Shown one piece after another: positions 7,886-17,380 of a stretch of DNA of 64,000 nucleotides. Source of the stretch: Mycobacterium sherrisii. GTDB lineage: Bacteria > Actinomycetota > Actinomycetes > Mycobacteriales > Mycobacteriaceae. The position numbers and the translations under genes were made by a program. Below the pieces are notes generated by a model, which made no database searches, had not been told where the DNA came from, and worked only from the letters and a program-made list of their open reading frames with translations. Positions within the stretch are counted from its first letter, which is position 1; each line of letters opens with the position of its first letter. The stretch is from assembly GCF_002102355.1 (NCBI RefSeq), contig NZ_LQPT01000040.1:124001-188000 (forward strand), given 5' to 3'.

Positions 7886-8839
7886 GTGGATTTCGCAACG
7901 CTGCCACCGGAGACCAATTCCGCCCGCATGTACACCGGCCCCGGCGCGAGATCGTTGATGGACGCCGCAATCGCCTGGGAGGGGCTGGCGGGACGGCTGC
8001 GCCGGACAGCGGCGCAATACGACGCGGTGATGATGCCGAGCCGAGCCGCGGCAGCCTACGTCCATTGGCTGCAGGTTCTTGCCGAGCATGCCGAACAGAC
8101 CGCAGACCGGGCCAGGGCGGCCGCCTCGGCCTACGAACTCGCCCTGGCGGCCACGGTGCATCCCTCGGCCGTCGCCGCCAACCGCAGCCTGCGGACATGG
8201 CTGGCGGAGACGAATCATCTGGCTCAAGCGAGCCCGGCGATCGCCGACGCCGAGGCCGACTACGACCAGATGTGGGCTCAGGACGCCGCCACCATGTATG
8301 CCTACGCCGCGTTCTCCGCCGAGGTGGTGACCGACACCCCCTTCCCGCCGCCGCCGGGCTCGGGTATCACACCCGACGACACACCAGGCAGCTGGGAGTT
8401 GACGTCCGCACCGGAGGTGGTCGCGACCGGCGACGCCGTGATTTCGGCGATCTGCGACACCCTGACTGCCCTGGCCACGTCGCCGCGAACCGCCTTCGAA
8501 AGTTCCCTCGCCCCGGTGACCGTCCCCCTGTCGAAACTCGGTTCGCTGTGCGGAGATTCGGATTTCGCGATCAACCGCCTCAGTTATCTGAACAAGCAGG
8601 CGACGCTGGCCAACGCGGCGGCGCTGCTCGCGCTGTTACCGAACCGGGAACGCGCCGCGAATGCGGGGGCGGGGCTGGGACGCGCGGTGTCCGTCGGGAG
8701 CCTGTCGGCGCCCCGGGGCTGGATGGCCGCGACGCCATTGCCGGCCGCCGCCGAATGGCCCAGCGCCGTCAACGCCGAGACACGCTACCGATTCGCGCAT
8801 TCGAGGCGTACGAGTTCGCGGCCTCGACAATCGCGTTGA
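7886..8839 (+). CDS. PPE family protein, solitary, lacking WxG and with an atypical C-terminus
   Basis: The start is GTG at 7886 with a GCGAGG ribosome site, giving DFATLPPETNSARMY, the canonical PPE opening, in a protein of about 317 residues. The approximately 180-residue PPE helical domain is present (MWAQDAATMYAY), followed by a linker and the PPE-SVP-like motif GSLSAPRGW. At the helix turn where PPE proteins carry WxG (for example SSWFGPA in the PPE at 40232-41311), this one reads MMPSRAA with no Trp. No PE partner is adjacent. The last 71 bases overlap the end of a convergent gene and encode an Arg/Ser-rich tail that looks like fortuitous read-through. Secretion by an ESX system is therefore uncertain. 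Confidence 0.85.
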   Translation: MDFATLPPETNSARMYTGPGARSLMDAAIAWEGLAGRLRRTAAQYDAVMMPSRAAAAYVHWLQVLAEHAEQTADRARAAASAYELALAATVHPSAVAANRSLRTWLAETNHLAQASPAIADAEADYDQMWAQDAATMYAYAAFSAEVVTDTPFPPPPGSGITPDDTPGSWELTSAPEVVATGDAVISAICDTLTALATSPRTAFESSLAPVTVPLSKLGSLCGDSDFAINRLSYLNKQATLANAAALLALLPNRERAANAGAGLGRAVSVGSLSAPRGWMAATPLPAAAEWPSAVNAETRYRFAHSRRTSSRPRQSR

Positions 8840-9530
8840 ACAGGCGCAGGTCGTCGAGAAACTGTTCGGGATGCCACTGCACCGCGACGGCGAAGTTGGC
8901 ACCGGGCACTTCCAGACCCTCGACCACGCCGTCGGCGTCCCGGGCGCTGACGATCAGGCCGTCGCCGACCTGGTCGACGGCCTGATGGTGGTAGCACCAC
9001 GCGTCGGCGGAATCGCCCAACAACGCGGCCAGCCGGGTGCCGGCCACCGTGCGAACCGCCAACTTGGTGAACCGGCCGTAGCCCGCATGATGGCCGCGGT
9101 GGCCCAGGACATCGGGCAGATGCTGATGCAACGTGCCGCCGAACGCGACGTTGAGCAGCTGCGTGCCGCGGCAGATGCCCAGGACCGGTAGGCCCCGAAC
9201 CAGCGCACCTCGCAACAGCGCGAGCTCGAACGTGTCGCGCAGGGTGCGCGGTGGGTCGGTCTTGGGGTGCGGCCGCTGGCCGTAGGTCGCCGGGTCCAGG
9301 TCGTAGCCACCGGTGATCACCAGCCCGTCCAGGCTGTCGAGCAGGTTTTCGACGATGTCGTCATCCACCGGTTGGGGCGGCAGCAGCACCGCGACGCCAC
9401 CCGCCTTGATCACGCCCTCGAAATAGTTCGCGCCCAGATATCCGGCCGGGATGTCCCAGCCGTCGGACTGCACTTGCTCCAGATAACTGGTCAGACCGAT
9501 GACGGGCCGACCGATCCCCGAGGCGTTCAC
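8769..9530 (-). CDS. Class I glutamine amidotransferase, peptidase C26 / gamma-glutamyl-GABA hydrolase type
   Basis: This 253-residue enzyme of the PuuD type hydrolyses gamma-glutamyl amides. It shows VITGGYDLDP (residues 71-80), the nucleophile elbow GICRGTQ with Cys120, and QWHPEQ with the catalytic His and Glu. The start is GTG at 9530, preceded by AAGGAAAGGA; the frame runs open further upstream only because it shadows the next gene. It matches M. tuberculosis Rv2859c, which sits beside glnA4 and aldC; here those partners are absent and the neighbours are a PPE gene and a hydrolase-like gene. The 3' end overlaps the convergent PPE gene. Confidence 0.9.
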   Translation of the reverse strand: MNASGIGRPVIGLTSYLEQVQSDGWDIPAGYLGANYFEGVIKAGGVAVLLPPQPVDDDIVENLLDSLDGLVITGGYDLDPATYGQRPHPKTDPPRTLRDTFELALLRGALVRGLPVLGICRGTQLLNVAFGGTLHQHLPDVLGHRGHHAGYGRFTKLAVRTVAGTRLAALLGDSADAWCYHHQAVDQVGDGLIVSARDADGVVEGLEVPGANFAVAVQWHPEQFLDDLRLFNAIVEAANSYASNARIGSVSRR

Positions 9531-9636
9531 GCCGCACGCATCCTTTCCTTGACTGCGCGACCACCTTGTCGCCCAAGCTGTCGCCCACGCTCGTCGCGGC
9601 GGGTACCGCGACTGCCGATATTCGTTGACCGGGTTA

Positions 9637-10200
9637 TTACCAGGTGCTGGTACGCAAGACGATTTCGGCCGCCAACTGCGCGGTCGACTCCTGCGGATTG
9701 CGCCGGCCGAGCAGATCGACCGTGCGGTAGTCCGCGTACACAAACCGCTGGCTGTTGCTGGCCACCTCGCGCCCGTTCGGGCTGCTGACCAGCACGGTGG
9801 TGCCAATCTCCACGGGCGGGCAATGATCGTCGCGGACCTCGCCGTTGATGTCGGCCACCCGCGGATGGCCGCGATCGATGACGACCAGTCCGACGAACCG
9901 GCCCAACTTCGTGGCTGCCAGTTCCCAGGCGAGGTCGCCGCCCGCCCGGTCACCGACCACGACTGCCCAGCCGATGCCCAGGCCGTCGAGGATGCCGATC
10001 ACCGATTTGGGGGTCAGCCGGGGGTCGAGGCCGATGACGACGGTGCGAACGGACGCGGTGTGCAGCCGCTCGCACACCGCGTCATATGCGGCCAGCTCCC
10101 GCCGCTCGTCGCCGAGGATCACGACGACGACGCCGTTCTCGGGACCGGACACGCCGACGGGGACGGGAAACCCGTCGAGCGTGGTCATCATCGAGGGCAC
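9637..10200 (-). CDS. Alpha/beta-hydrolase-like protein of unknown substrate (Rv2854-like)
   Basis: A 187-residue protein resembling a truncated alpha/beta hydrolase. At the position of the nucleophile elbow it has VVVGDRAGG, with Asp rather than Ser, and later VVIDRGHPR. No clear catalytic His can be assigned, and it is shorter than a full hydrolase, so it may be inactive or a minimal form. The start is a GTG at 10200 or either ATG 9-12 bases inside. It resembles M. tuberculosis Rv2854, a conserved hypothetical. It lies 65 bases downstream of cobQ on the same strand and 106 upstream of the amidotransferase. Confidence 0.7.
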   Translation of the reverse strand: MPSMMTTLDGFPVPVGVSGPENGVVVVILGDERRELAAYDAVCERLHTASVRTVVIGLDPRLTPKSVIGILDGLGIGWAVVVGDRAGGDLAWELAATKLGRFVGLVVIDRGHPRVADINGEVRDDHCPPVEIGTTVLVSSPNGREVASNSQRFVYADYRTVDLLGRRNPQESTAQLAAEIVLRTSTW

Positions 10201-10265
10201 TTACGCACGCTACAGCCAATATTGAGACCGCGCGAGGTCTCTTCGCGTCCCGACAGCGGAACCGA

Positions 10266-11768
10266 TCACGGCGCCAGCCGGGTTGCGATATGCGGGCGCG
10301 GGGGCGGTGGCCCAGCGAGCAGGCCGAGCACGGCGTCCAGGTCGAGGTGAGCCGCCAGCAGCTCGGCCACCAGGTCCAGCTGAGCATCCCGTCGCGCCGC
10401 GACGTCGGTGTCCGCAGCCACAACGAATCCGGGACGACCGGCCGCGGCTGCGACGGCGGTGAGCCAGTCGCGCCGGAACTCGTCGTTGTCCAGCAGGCCG
10501 TGCCAGTGTGTGCCGAAGACCGCGCCCCGCGCGATGCCGTGCGGCTGCCCCTCGACCGCGCACCAGGCCGCCTCGTCGCAGCGAATCAGCCGCCCGTGAT
10601 GGATCTCGTAACCACTCAGCGGCTGCCCCAGGCGCCGCACCGTTTTCGGCTCGGCGAAGACGATGTCGGCATCCAACAGCCCCAACCCGGCCACTTCCCC
10701 ACACTTGGATTCCAGCTGGTCCTCGATGCGCCGGCACAGCATCTGCAGGCCCCCGCAGATCCCCAGCACCGGCTTGCCCGCCCGGGCGTGCCCGACGACC
10801 GCGTCGGCCAGCCCGCGCTCGCGCAGCCACTGCAGGTCGGCGACCGTCGCCTTGCTGCCCGGCAGCACGACCAGGTCGGCGTCGTGCAGGTCGGCCGGGT
10901 CGGTGACCCAGCGGACCAGCACGCCCGGCTCGCAAGCCAGCGCCTCGATGTCGGTGGAGTTGGAGATCCGCGGCAACCGGACGGCGGCCACCGTGAGCCA
11001 CTCGCTGCCCCGCGGCGGCGCCGGCCGACCCACCACGCGGTGGGCGATGACCGACAGCGAGTCCTCGGCGTCCAGCCACAGGTCGTCGGCGTAGGGCAGC
11101 ACACCGTAGGTGGGACGGCCGGTCAACTCGGCGAGCCGGCGCAAACCCGGCTCCAGCAGTCCGGGATCGCCGCGGAACTTGTTGACGATGAAACCCGCGA
11201 TCAGCGCCTGGTCGTCCGTCTCGAGCACCGCGACCGTCCCGAACAGGTGAGCCAGCAGGCCGCCCCGGTCGATGTCGCCGACCAGAACCACCGGCAGGTT
11301 CGCGGACCGGGCCAACCCCATGTTGGCCAAATCGGTTGCCCGGAGATTGATTTCGGCCGGAGAGCCGGCTCCCTCACAGATCACCGCGTCGAATTCTTCA
11401 CGCAGCGCCGCCAAATCGTCGGCGATGATGCCGGCGAGCCGGTCGCGATGCTTGAAATAGCTTGTCGCGCTGACGGAATCGGCGACACGTCCCCGGACCA
11501 CCAGCTGCGAAGTGCGGTCACTGCCGGGTTTGAGCAGGATCGGATTGAACCGGACGCTGGGCTCCAGGCCCGCGGCCCTGGCCTGAATCGCCTGCGCCCG
11601 CCCGATTTCGCCGCCCTCGACGGTGACCGCGGAGTTGTTGGACATGTTCTGGGCCTTGAACGGCGCCACCCGAATACCCTTGCGGGCCAACAACCGGCAC
11701 AGCCCGGCGACCACCACGGACTTGCCGGCGTCGGAACTGGTGCCCGCAACCAGCAGCGCGCCGCTCAC
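10266..11768 (-). CDS. cobQ: Cobyric acid synthase
   Basis: CobQ amidates four peripheral carboxylates of adenosylcobyrinic acid a,c-diamide with glutamine and ATP in B12 synthesis. The 500-residue protein has the dethiobiotin-synthetase-like ATP domain first ([11 protein letters not shown] at residues 7-17, GDIDRGG) and then the class I glutaminase domain ([12 protein letters not shown], nucleophile in GICGGLQML, His in [12 protein letters not shown]). The start is GTG at 11768, 15 bases after map. In M. tuberculosis the equivalent gene (cobQ1, Rv0255c) lies elsewhere on the chromosome, so this position is a rearrangement or lineage difference. Confidence 0.96.
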   Translation of the reverse strand: MSGALLVAGTSSDAGKSVVVAGLCRLLARKGIRVAPFKAQNMSNNSAVTVEGGEIGRAQAIQARAAGLEPSVRFNPILLKPGSDRTSQLVVRGRVADSVSATSYFKHRDRLAGIIADDLAALREEFDAVICEGAGSPAEINLRATDLANMGLARSANLPVVLVGDIDRGGLLAHLFGTVAVLETDDQALIAGFIVNKFRGDPGLLEPGLRRLAELTGRPTYGVLPYADDLWLDAEDSLSVIAHRVVGRPAPPRGSEWLTVAAVRLPRISNSTDIEALACEPGVLVRWVTDPADLHDADLVVLPGSKATVADLQWLRERGLADAVVGHARAGKPVLGICGGLQMLCRRIEDQLESKCGEVAGLGLLDADIVFAEPKTVRRLGQPLSGYEIHHGRLIRCDEAAWCAVEGQPHGIARGAVFGTHWHGLLDNDEFRRDWLTAVAAAAGRPGFVVAADTDVAARRDAQLDLVAELLAAHLDLDAVLGLLAGPPPPRPHIATRLAP

Positions 11769-11783
11769 GTGTGCGAACGCGGC

Positions 11784-12641
11784 TCAGACGACCGTGAGGA
11801 TCTCGGCGCCAGTGTCAGTGACCAGCAGGGTGTGCTCGAACTGCGCGGTCCACTTGCGGTCCTTGGTAACCACCGTCCAGCCGTCGTCCCAGATTTCGTA
11901 GTCCAGCGCGCCGAGGTTGATCATCGGCTCGATGGTGAACGTCATGCCCGGCGTGATTTCGGTGGTGACCGACGGCTGGTCGTAGTGCAGCACCACCAGT
12001 CCGTTGTGGAACGTGGTGCCGATGCCGTGGCCGGTGAAATCACGAACAACGTTGTACCCGAATCGGTTTGCGTATGCCTCGATGACGCGGCCGACCACCG
12101 ACAGGGCGCGGCCCGGCTTGACGGCGTTGATCGCCCGCATGGTGGCCTCCCGGGTGCGCTCCACCAGCAGGCGGTGCTCCTCGGCGACATTGCCCGCCAA
12201 GAAGGTCGCGTTGGTATCGCCGTGCACCCCGTCGATGTAGGCGGTGACGTCGATGTTGACGATGTCGCCGTCCTCGATCACCGTCGAGTCCGGGATGCCG
12301 TGGCAGATGACCTCGTTCAGCGAGGTGCAGCAGGACTTCGGATACCCCTTGTAGCCCAGCGTCGACGGGTAGGCGCCGTGATCAATCATGTACTCGTGCG
12401 CGATCCGGTCGAGTTCGTCGGTGGTCACGCCCGGCGCGACGGCCTTACCCGCCTCCTGCAGTGCGCCCGCCGCGATCCGGCCGGCCACGCGCATCTTCTC
12501 GATGACCTCCGGCGTCTGCACCCACGGCTCGGTGCCTTCCTTGGCCGTGGGCTTGCCGACGTACTCGGGACGCGGGATGCGGCTGGGCACCGGCAGAGTC
12601 GGTGATACCACCCCGGGTGATAGCGCGGTGCGAACAGGCAT
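11784..12641 (-). CDS. map: Methionine aminopeptidase, MapB type with N-terminal extension
   Basis: The enzyme removes the initiator Met from nascent proteins with a dinuclear metal centre. Metal ligands are visible in order: [16 protein letters not shown] (two Asp), GHGIGTTFH (His), TIEPMI (Glu) and FEHTLLV (Glu). Residues 1-40 are a proline-rich extension ([11 protein letters not shown]) as in the type Ic MetAP of mycobacteria (Rv2861c), thought to contact the ribosome. Length 285 residues matches the family. It heads a possible two-gene unit with cobQ. Confidence 0.96.
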   Translation of the reverse strand: MPVRTALSPGVVSPTLPVPSRIPRPEYVGKPTAKEGTEPWVQTPEVIEKMRVAGRIAAGALQEAGKAVAPGVTTDELDRIAHEYMIDHGAYPSTLGYKGYPKSCCTSLNEVICHGIPDSTVIEDGDIVNIDVTAYIDGVHGDTNATFLAGNVAEEHRLLVERTREATMRAINAVKPGRALSVVGRVIEAYANRFGYNVVRDFTGHGIGTTFHNGLVVLHYDQPSVTTEITPGMTFTIEPMINLGALDYEIWDDGWTVVTKDRKWTAQFEHTLLVTDTGAEILTVV

Positions 12642-12701
12642 GACGCCCAGCTTAATCGCCGCAGCTCGACACCGGACACGCTCGGCCGGTGACCGAGGGG
12701 C

Positions 12702-13286
12702 TCAGGCGCGGCGGCGGGGCAGAATCGAGCGTCGCGGGCCCCGGATGGTCACCGAACCGCAGATCACCCGTCCGGTCAGCACGACGTGCGGCCTGCCTTC
12801 GCCGGGGGCATCCCTGCGGCGATCGCGGGCGCTGCCGCCGTACACCTCGACGTCGTCGATGGAGGCGCTGGCGCCGTCGGGCAGCCAGATGTCGACCGAA
12901 CCGAACCGCACGTCGAGTTCCACCGCCACCACCGGCCCGGCGAACCGGGCCTTGGTGAGCTCGAGCTTGACCGACCCCAGCCGGCGGACCAGCGCCAATC
13001 GGGTAGGCACCGTCCATTCGCCGTGCCGCCGCAGCGAGCCGGCCCAGCCGCGTAGCTCGACGCGGTCGGCCGCCGAGGTGACGATCGCACCCGGCCCGGG
13101 CAGGTCGCCGACCAAACCGTCGAGCTCGCCCTGGGTGCGCGCGTAGGACACCCGCGAGGACCGCTGTTCGAACTCGTCGATATCAATCAGCCCGAGCGCA
13201 ACCGCATTGTGCAGTCGTCGCATGGTGCCGTTGCGGTCCGCATCGGAGACGCGCAATGTCACCATGTCGCCGCCGGAATCCGTCAT
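12702..13286 (-). CDS. DUF1707 protein (Rv2862c-like)
   Basis: A 194-residue actinobacterial protein. The N-terminal 60 residues are a DUF1707 domain: RVSDADRNGTMRRLHNAV, LIDIDEFEQRSSRVSYARTQGEL and a DLPG end. The rest is a beta-rich region (SVDIWLPDGASASIDDVEVYG) resembling the cell-wall-active antibiotics response fold found in LiaF-type proteins. No signal peptide or membrane span is seen, and it ends in an Arg-rich tail. It fits Rv2862c in length and position between map and the penicillin-binding lipoprotein. Function unknown. Confidence 0.8.
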   Translation of the reverse strand: MTDSGGDMVTLRVSDADRNGTMRRLHNAVALGLIDIDEFEQRSSRVSYARTQGELDGLVGDLPGPGAIVTSAADRVELRGWAGSLRRHGEWTVPTRLALVRRLGSVKLELTKARFAGPVVAVELDVRFGSVDIWLPDGASASIDDVEVYGGSARDRRRDAPGEGRPHVVLTGRVICGSVTIRGPRRSILPRRRA

Positions 13287-13320
13287 GTTCGCAATTTACC
13301 GCGGTCGCGGGCACGGCGTT

Positions 13321-15150
13321 TCAGGTCAGATAACCGGGCGGCATCGACTCGAACATGAATTTGGTCATCCGGACCGCCCATTCCGAGCTGCCGCCCCCGA
13401 CGATCAGCGCCGCGAAGGCCAAGTCGCCGCGGTAGCCGGCGAACCAGGAATGCGATCCGCCCGGGAACTCGGCCTCTCCGGTCTTCCCGTAGATCTCGCC
13501 GCAGCCGTTGATCTCCTTGGCCGTGCCATTGGTCACCACCAGCCGCATCATCGGCCGCAACGCATCGATCACCTTCGGGCTGACCGGGGTCGTTTCCCCC
13601 TCGACGGCGGTCGGCCTGCCCGAAATCAGTTGCGGCACCGGGGTTTTCCCGGCAGCGACGGTGGCGGCCACCAGCGCCATGCCGAACGGGCTGGCCAGCA
13701 CGCGGCCCTGGCCGAACCCGTCTTCGGTGCGCTCGGCCAGGTCCACCGTCGGCGGCACCGAGCCGGTCACGGTGGTGATGCCGTCCACCGTGTAGTCCAG
13801 CCCGATGCCGTATTGCGAGGCGGTCTGGGTCAGGCCGCGGGGCGGCATCTTGCTGCTCAGCTCGGCGAACGTGGTGTTGCACGAACTGGCAAACGCACGC
13901 GACATGGACACCACGCCGAGGTCGAAGCCGCCGTAGTTGGGGATGGTGCGGTGCCCGATGTCGAGGTGGCCCGGGCAGCCCACCATCGAGTTGGGTGTGG
14001 CCATGTCCCGGTCGACGGCCGCCCCGGCGGTGATCATCTTGAACGTCGACCCGGGCGGGAACAGGCCGTTGGTCGCGGGCAGGCCGTCCGCGTCGGCCGC
14101 GCCGTTTTGGGCGATGGCCAGGATCTCCCCCGTCGACGGCTTGATCGCGACGATCATCGCCTTGCCGCCCTTGTTGTCCACCGCCCGCTGGGCGGCGTTC
14201 TGCACCACCCGGTCCAGCGTGATCGTCACCGACGGCGCCGGTGATCCCTCGACCTCGTGCAGCACCGCGACGTCGACGTTGTTCTGGTTGACACTGACCA
14301 CCCGCCAGCCGGCCTGGCCGTCCAGTTCGTCGATCACTTCCTTTTTCACCTCGCTGATCACGGCCGGCGCGAAATGCGGGTCGGTGGCCAGCATGTCGGC
14401 CTGCGGCGTGACCACGATGCCCGGCAGCCGCCCGAGCAACGGGAACACCTTGTCGTTGTCCGCGGGCAGCAGCGTGACACCCAGGTCTACCTGGTGCGGT
14501 GTCGAGCTGGCCTCCTCGGCCAGCAGCTGCGGGTCGGTCAGCGCGTCGTTGAACGGCCGCAACACGTCGACGATCGAGTGGGTGGTGAAGCTCAGCGACT
14601 GCGGCGGTCCGGCCTTGCCGGCGTCCAGCGTGTAGTGGTAACGGAAGCCCGGCGTCAGCACGTCGCTACCGCCGAGCTCGTTCACCGACGCACGCCGCGG
14701 TCGGTCGGCGCGCAGCGCGAACGTTTGGTGCTCGCCGAGGCGGGGATGCAGATCGTTGGGTGCCCACCGAACCTCCCAACGCCCCTCGTCGCGGGCCATC
14801 CGCAGCTGGCCGTCATAGCTCCAAGTGCGGTTCTTCGGCAGGTGCCAGGTGAAGCGGTAGCTGACCATGCCGGTGTCCTCGGCGTACTTGGAGCTGAGGA
14901 TCTGCGCGTCCAGATGCGTGGCCTGCAGCCCGGCCCAGGCCGCGTTGAGCGCCTCGCGCGCATCGCTGGGGCTGTCGCTGAGCTGGGCTGCCGCCGCGGT
15001 ATCCCCGATGCTGAGGGCGCGGAAGAACTTTTCCGCTGCCGGGCTCGGGCCGTCGGGCCGCGGCGTGCAACCGGATAACGCCACCGAGGCGACGAGCAGC
15101 ACTCCCGCAACAACTGAAACGCCTGATACTGCTGAGGCTTTTGTGACCAT
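13321..15150 (-). CDS. Class B penicillin-binding lipoprotein (Rv2864c-like)
   Basis: A 609-residue cell-wall transpeptidase. The N-terminus is a lipoprotein signal with lipobox ALSGC at about residues 24-28. An NTF2-like MecA_N domain follows (AEKFFRALSIGD), then a PBP dimerization region and the transpeptidase domain with the three active-site motifs STFK (PPGSTFKM), SSCN and KTG (YGKTGEAEF). The start is the ATG at 15150; an earlier in-frame ATG would bury the signal peptide. It corresponds to Rv2864c. Between this gene and the next the relFG toxin-antitoxin genes known from M. tuberculosis are absent: only 129 bases remain. Confidence 0.93.
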   Translation of the reverse strand: MVTKASAVSGVSVVAGVLLVASVALSGCTPRPDGPSPAAEKFFRALSIGDTAAAAQLSDSPSDAREALNAAWAGLQATHLDAQILSSKYAEDTGMVSYRFTWHLPKNRTWSYDGQLRMARDEGRWEVRWAPNDLHPRLGEHQTFALRADRPRRASVNELGGSDVLTPGFRYHYTLDAGKAGPPQSLSFTTHSIVDVLRPFNDALTDPQLLAEEASSTPHQVDLGVTLLPADNDKVFPLLGRLPGIVVTPQADMLATDPHFAPAVISEVKKEVIDELDGQAGWRVVSVNQNNVDVAVLHEVEGSPAPSVTITLDRVVQNAAQRAVDNKGGKAMIVAIKPSTGEILAIAQNGAADADGLPATNGLFPPGSTFKMITAGAAVDRDMATPNSMVGCPGHLDIGHRTIPNYGGFDLGVVSMSRAFASSCNTTFAELSSKMPPRGLTQTASQYGIGLDYTVDGITTVTGSVPPTVDLAERTEDGFGQGRVLASPFGMALVAATVAAGKTPVPQLISGRPTAVEGETTPVSPKVIDALRPMMRLVVTNGTAKEINGCGEIYGKTGEAEFPGGSHSWFAGYRGDLAFAALIVGGGSSEWAVRMTKFMFESMPPGYLT

Positions 15151-15279
15151 CGGTGCTGATGTTAAGAACTGAGGTGGGCCGGGCGGCGCCGACACACCGA
15201 GACCCAACCGTGATGTAACGCGGTGGACATTCCCGGCCGAGCGCCGCCGGGCCGGTGGGGCGCCCCGACAACCGGCCCG

Positions 15280-16134
15280 TCAGTCGAGCAGCACGGTGGC
15301 GAAGGTGCCGACCTCGGCGAAACCCACCCGGGCGTAGGCGGCGCGGGCCACCGTGTTGAAGTCGTTGACGTACAGGCTGGCGATGCGGCCGCTGCCGATG
15401 ATCACCGCGGCCAGCATCGCGGTCCCGCGGGCGCCCAAGCCCAGTCCGCGCCACTCCGGATGCACCCAGACGCCCTGGATCTGGCCGACGCCGGGCGATT
15501 GCGAACCCACCTCGGCCTTGAACACCACCTGGCCCCCCTCGAAACGGGCCCAGGCCCGCCCGGCGGCGATCAGGCTGGCCACCCGGCGGCGATAACCGCG
15601 GCCGCCGTCGCCGAGCCGCGGGTCGATGCCGACCTCGCCGATGAACATGTCGACCGCGGCCACCAGATACGCGTCCAGCTCCTCGGGCCGCACCTGACGC
15701 ACCTCCGGATCGAGGTCGCACATCGGGTGCTTGTCCAGCGCCATCAGCGGCTGGCGTTCGCGGACGTCGCGCGCCGGCCCCCACGCGGTTTCCAGGCGCT
15801 CCCACATCGGCAGGACCAGGCTGGCCCGCCCGACCAGTGAAGAACAGCGCCGGGTGGCGCTCATCGCCTCGTCGGCGAAGGCGTTGAGGTCGGCGGGCAA
15901 CCCGCGCAACGGAATCAGGTTGGCCCCGGCGAAGCACAGCGACTCGTCGGCGCCGCGACGGGTCCACAGTTCGCCGCCGATCGCGCCCGGGTCGATCCCG
16001 TGATCGGCGACGCGGGAAGCCACCATGCAGGAACCGATCGGGTCTTCGTCCAACACCCGCCACACCGCGGCGGCGTCGCGCACCACGGAGACCCGTCTGT
16101 CGCCGACCAGGCGGAAAAGCGGCGGAGCCGACAT
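15280..16134 (-). CDS. GNAT family N-acetyltransferase with DUF4081-like N-terminus
   Basis: A 284-residue protein matching Rv2867c in length and place. The C-terminal half is a GNAT fold with the acetyl-CoA loop HPEWRGLGLGARGTA; the N-terminal half (FRLVGDRRVSVVRDAAAVWRV) is a DUF4081-like region seen in mycobacterial acetyltransferases. The start is ATG at 16134, giving MSAPPLFRLV. The substrate is unknown. It sits 56 bases downstream of ispG on the same strand and may share its transcript. Confidence 0.88.
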   Translation of the reverse strand: MSAPPLFRLVGDRRVSVVRDAAAVWRVLDEDPIGSCMVASRVADHGIDPGAIGGELWTRRGADESLCFAGANLIPLRGLPADLNAFADEAMSATRRCSSLVGRASLVLPMWERLETAWGPARDVRERQPLMALDKHPMCDLDPEVRQVRPEELDAYLVAAVDMFIGEVGIDPRLGDGGRGYRRRVASLIAAGRAWARFEGGQVVFKAEVGSQSPGVGQIQGVWVHPEWRGLGLGARGTAMLAAVIIGSGRIASLYVNDFNTVARAAYARVGFAEVGTFATVLLD

Positions 16135-16190
16135 CTGGCGAACTCTCTGTGGTGCGAACCGACGGTCGATAACGGTGAAAGAAGTCCTAC

Positions 16191-17357
16191 TCAGCTTACG
16201 GTCACAATCGGCGCACCGCTTGGTGTTGAGCCAGGACCGTTGTCGGTTCCCATATCGGACGCCAACCGCATGGCCTCCTCGATCAGGGTCTCGACGATCT
16301 GCGCCTCGGGGACGGTCTTGATGACCTCGCCGCGAACGAATATCTGGCCCTTGCCATTTCCGGACGCCACGCCGAGGTCGGCCTCGCGCGCTTCCCCCGG
16401 CCCGTTGACCACACAGCCCATCACCGCGACCCGCAGCGGCACGTCGAGGCCGTCCAGACCCGCCGAGACCGCGTTGGCCAGCGTGTAGACGTCGACCTGG
16501 GCGCGCCCGCAGGACGGGCACGAGACGATCTCGAGCCCGCGCGGCCGCAGGTTCAGCGATTCGAGGATCTGGATGCCGACCTTGACCTCCTCGACCGGCG
16601 GCGCCGACAGGGACACCCGGATGGTGTCGCCGATCCCGCGGGACAGCAGCGCGCCGAACGCCACCGCCGACTTGATGGTGCCCTGGAACGCCGGCCCGGC
16701 CTCGGTGACGCCGAGGTGCAGCGGGTAGTCACACTGCGCGGCCAGCTGCTCGTAGGCCGCGACCATCACGACCGGGTCGTTGTGCTTGACGCTGATCTTG
16801 ATGTCGGAAAAGCCGTGCTCGGAGAACAGTGAGGCCTCCCACAGCGCGGACTCGACCAGCGCCTCGGGGGTGGCCTTGCCGTACTTCTCCAGGAATCGCT
16901 TGTCCAGCGAGCCGGCGTTGACGCCGATGCGGATCGGGATGCCGGCGGCGGCCGCCGCCCTCGCGACCTCACCGACACGGCCGTCGAACTCCTTGATGTT
17001 GCCCGGATTCACCCGCACCGCAGCACATCCGGCGTCGATGGCCGCGAAGATGTACTTCGGCTGGAAGTGGATGTCGGCGATCACCGGTATCTGGCTGTGC
17101 CGGGCGATTGCGGCCAGCGCGTCGGCGTCCTCCTGACGCGGGCAGGCCACCCGGACGATGTCGCAGCCCGCCGCGGTCAGCTCGGCGATCTGTTGCAGCG
17201 TCGCGTTGACGTCGTGCGTTTTGGTGGTGCACATCGACTGCACCGAGATCGGATACTCGCTGCCGACCCCGACGTCGCGGACCATCAACTGTCGCGTGGT
17301 CCGCCGGGGGGCGAGCGTGGGCGCCGGAGCCTCCGGCATGCCCAAGCCAATCGTCAC
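16191..17357 (-). CDS. ispG: 4-hydroxy-3-methylbut-2-enyl diphosphate synthase
   Basis: IspG (GcpE) reduces methylerythritol cyclodiphosphate to HMBPP in the MEP isoprenoid pathway, using a [4Fe-4S] cluster. The 388-residue protein has the TIM-barrel part ([39 protein letters not shown]) and the cluster-binding end with CPSCGR and [11 protein letters not shown]. The start is GTG at 17357, giving [12 protein letters not shown] as in M. tuberculosis GcpE. It lies 23 bases after rip1, in the conserved dxr-rip1-ispG array that places two MEP-pathway enzymes around a protease. Confidence 0.97.
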   Translation of the reverse strand: MTIGLGMPEAPAPTLAPRRTTRQLMVRDVGVGSEYPISVQSMCTTKTHDVNATLQQIAELTAAGCDIVRVACPRQEDADALAAIARHSQIPVIADIHFQPKYIFAAIDAGCAAVRVNPGNIKEFDGRVGEVARAAAAAGIPIRIGVNAGSLDKRFLEKYGKATPEALVESALWEASLFSEHGFSDIKISVKHNDPVVMVAAYEQLAAQCDYPLHLGVTEAGPAFQGTIKSAVAFGALLSRGIGDTIRVSLSAPPVEEVKVGIQILESLNLRPRGLEIVSCPSCGRAQVDVYTLANAVSAGLDGLDVPLRVAVMGCVVNGPGEAREADLGVASGNGKGQIFVRGEVIKTVPEAQIVETLIEEAMRLASDMGTDNGPGSTPSGAPIVTVS

Positions 17358-17380
17358 TGTTCCCCCTCTCGCTGGGTTGG

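Noticed and set aside
7762-8985. Open frame in another phase across the solitary PPE gene
   Set aside because: Arg-rich low-complexity translation, while the PPE frame has the correct family start and motifs.
10086-12605. Long plus-strand open frame opposite cobQ and map
   Set aside because: Arg/Gln/Asp-rich low-complexity translation with no recognisable domain; it mirrors two well-conserved minus-strand genes and results from high GC content.
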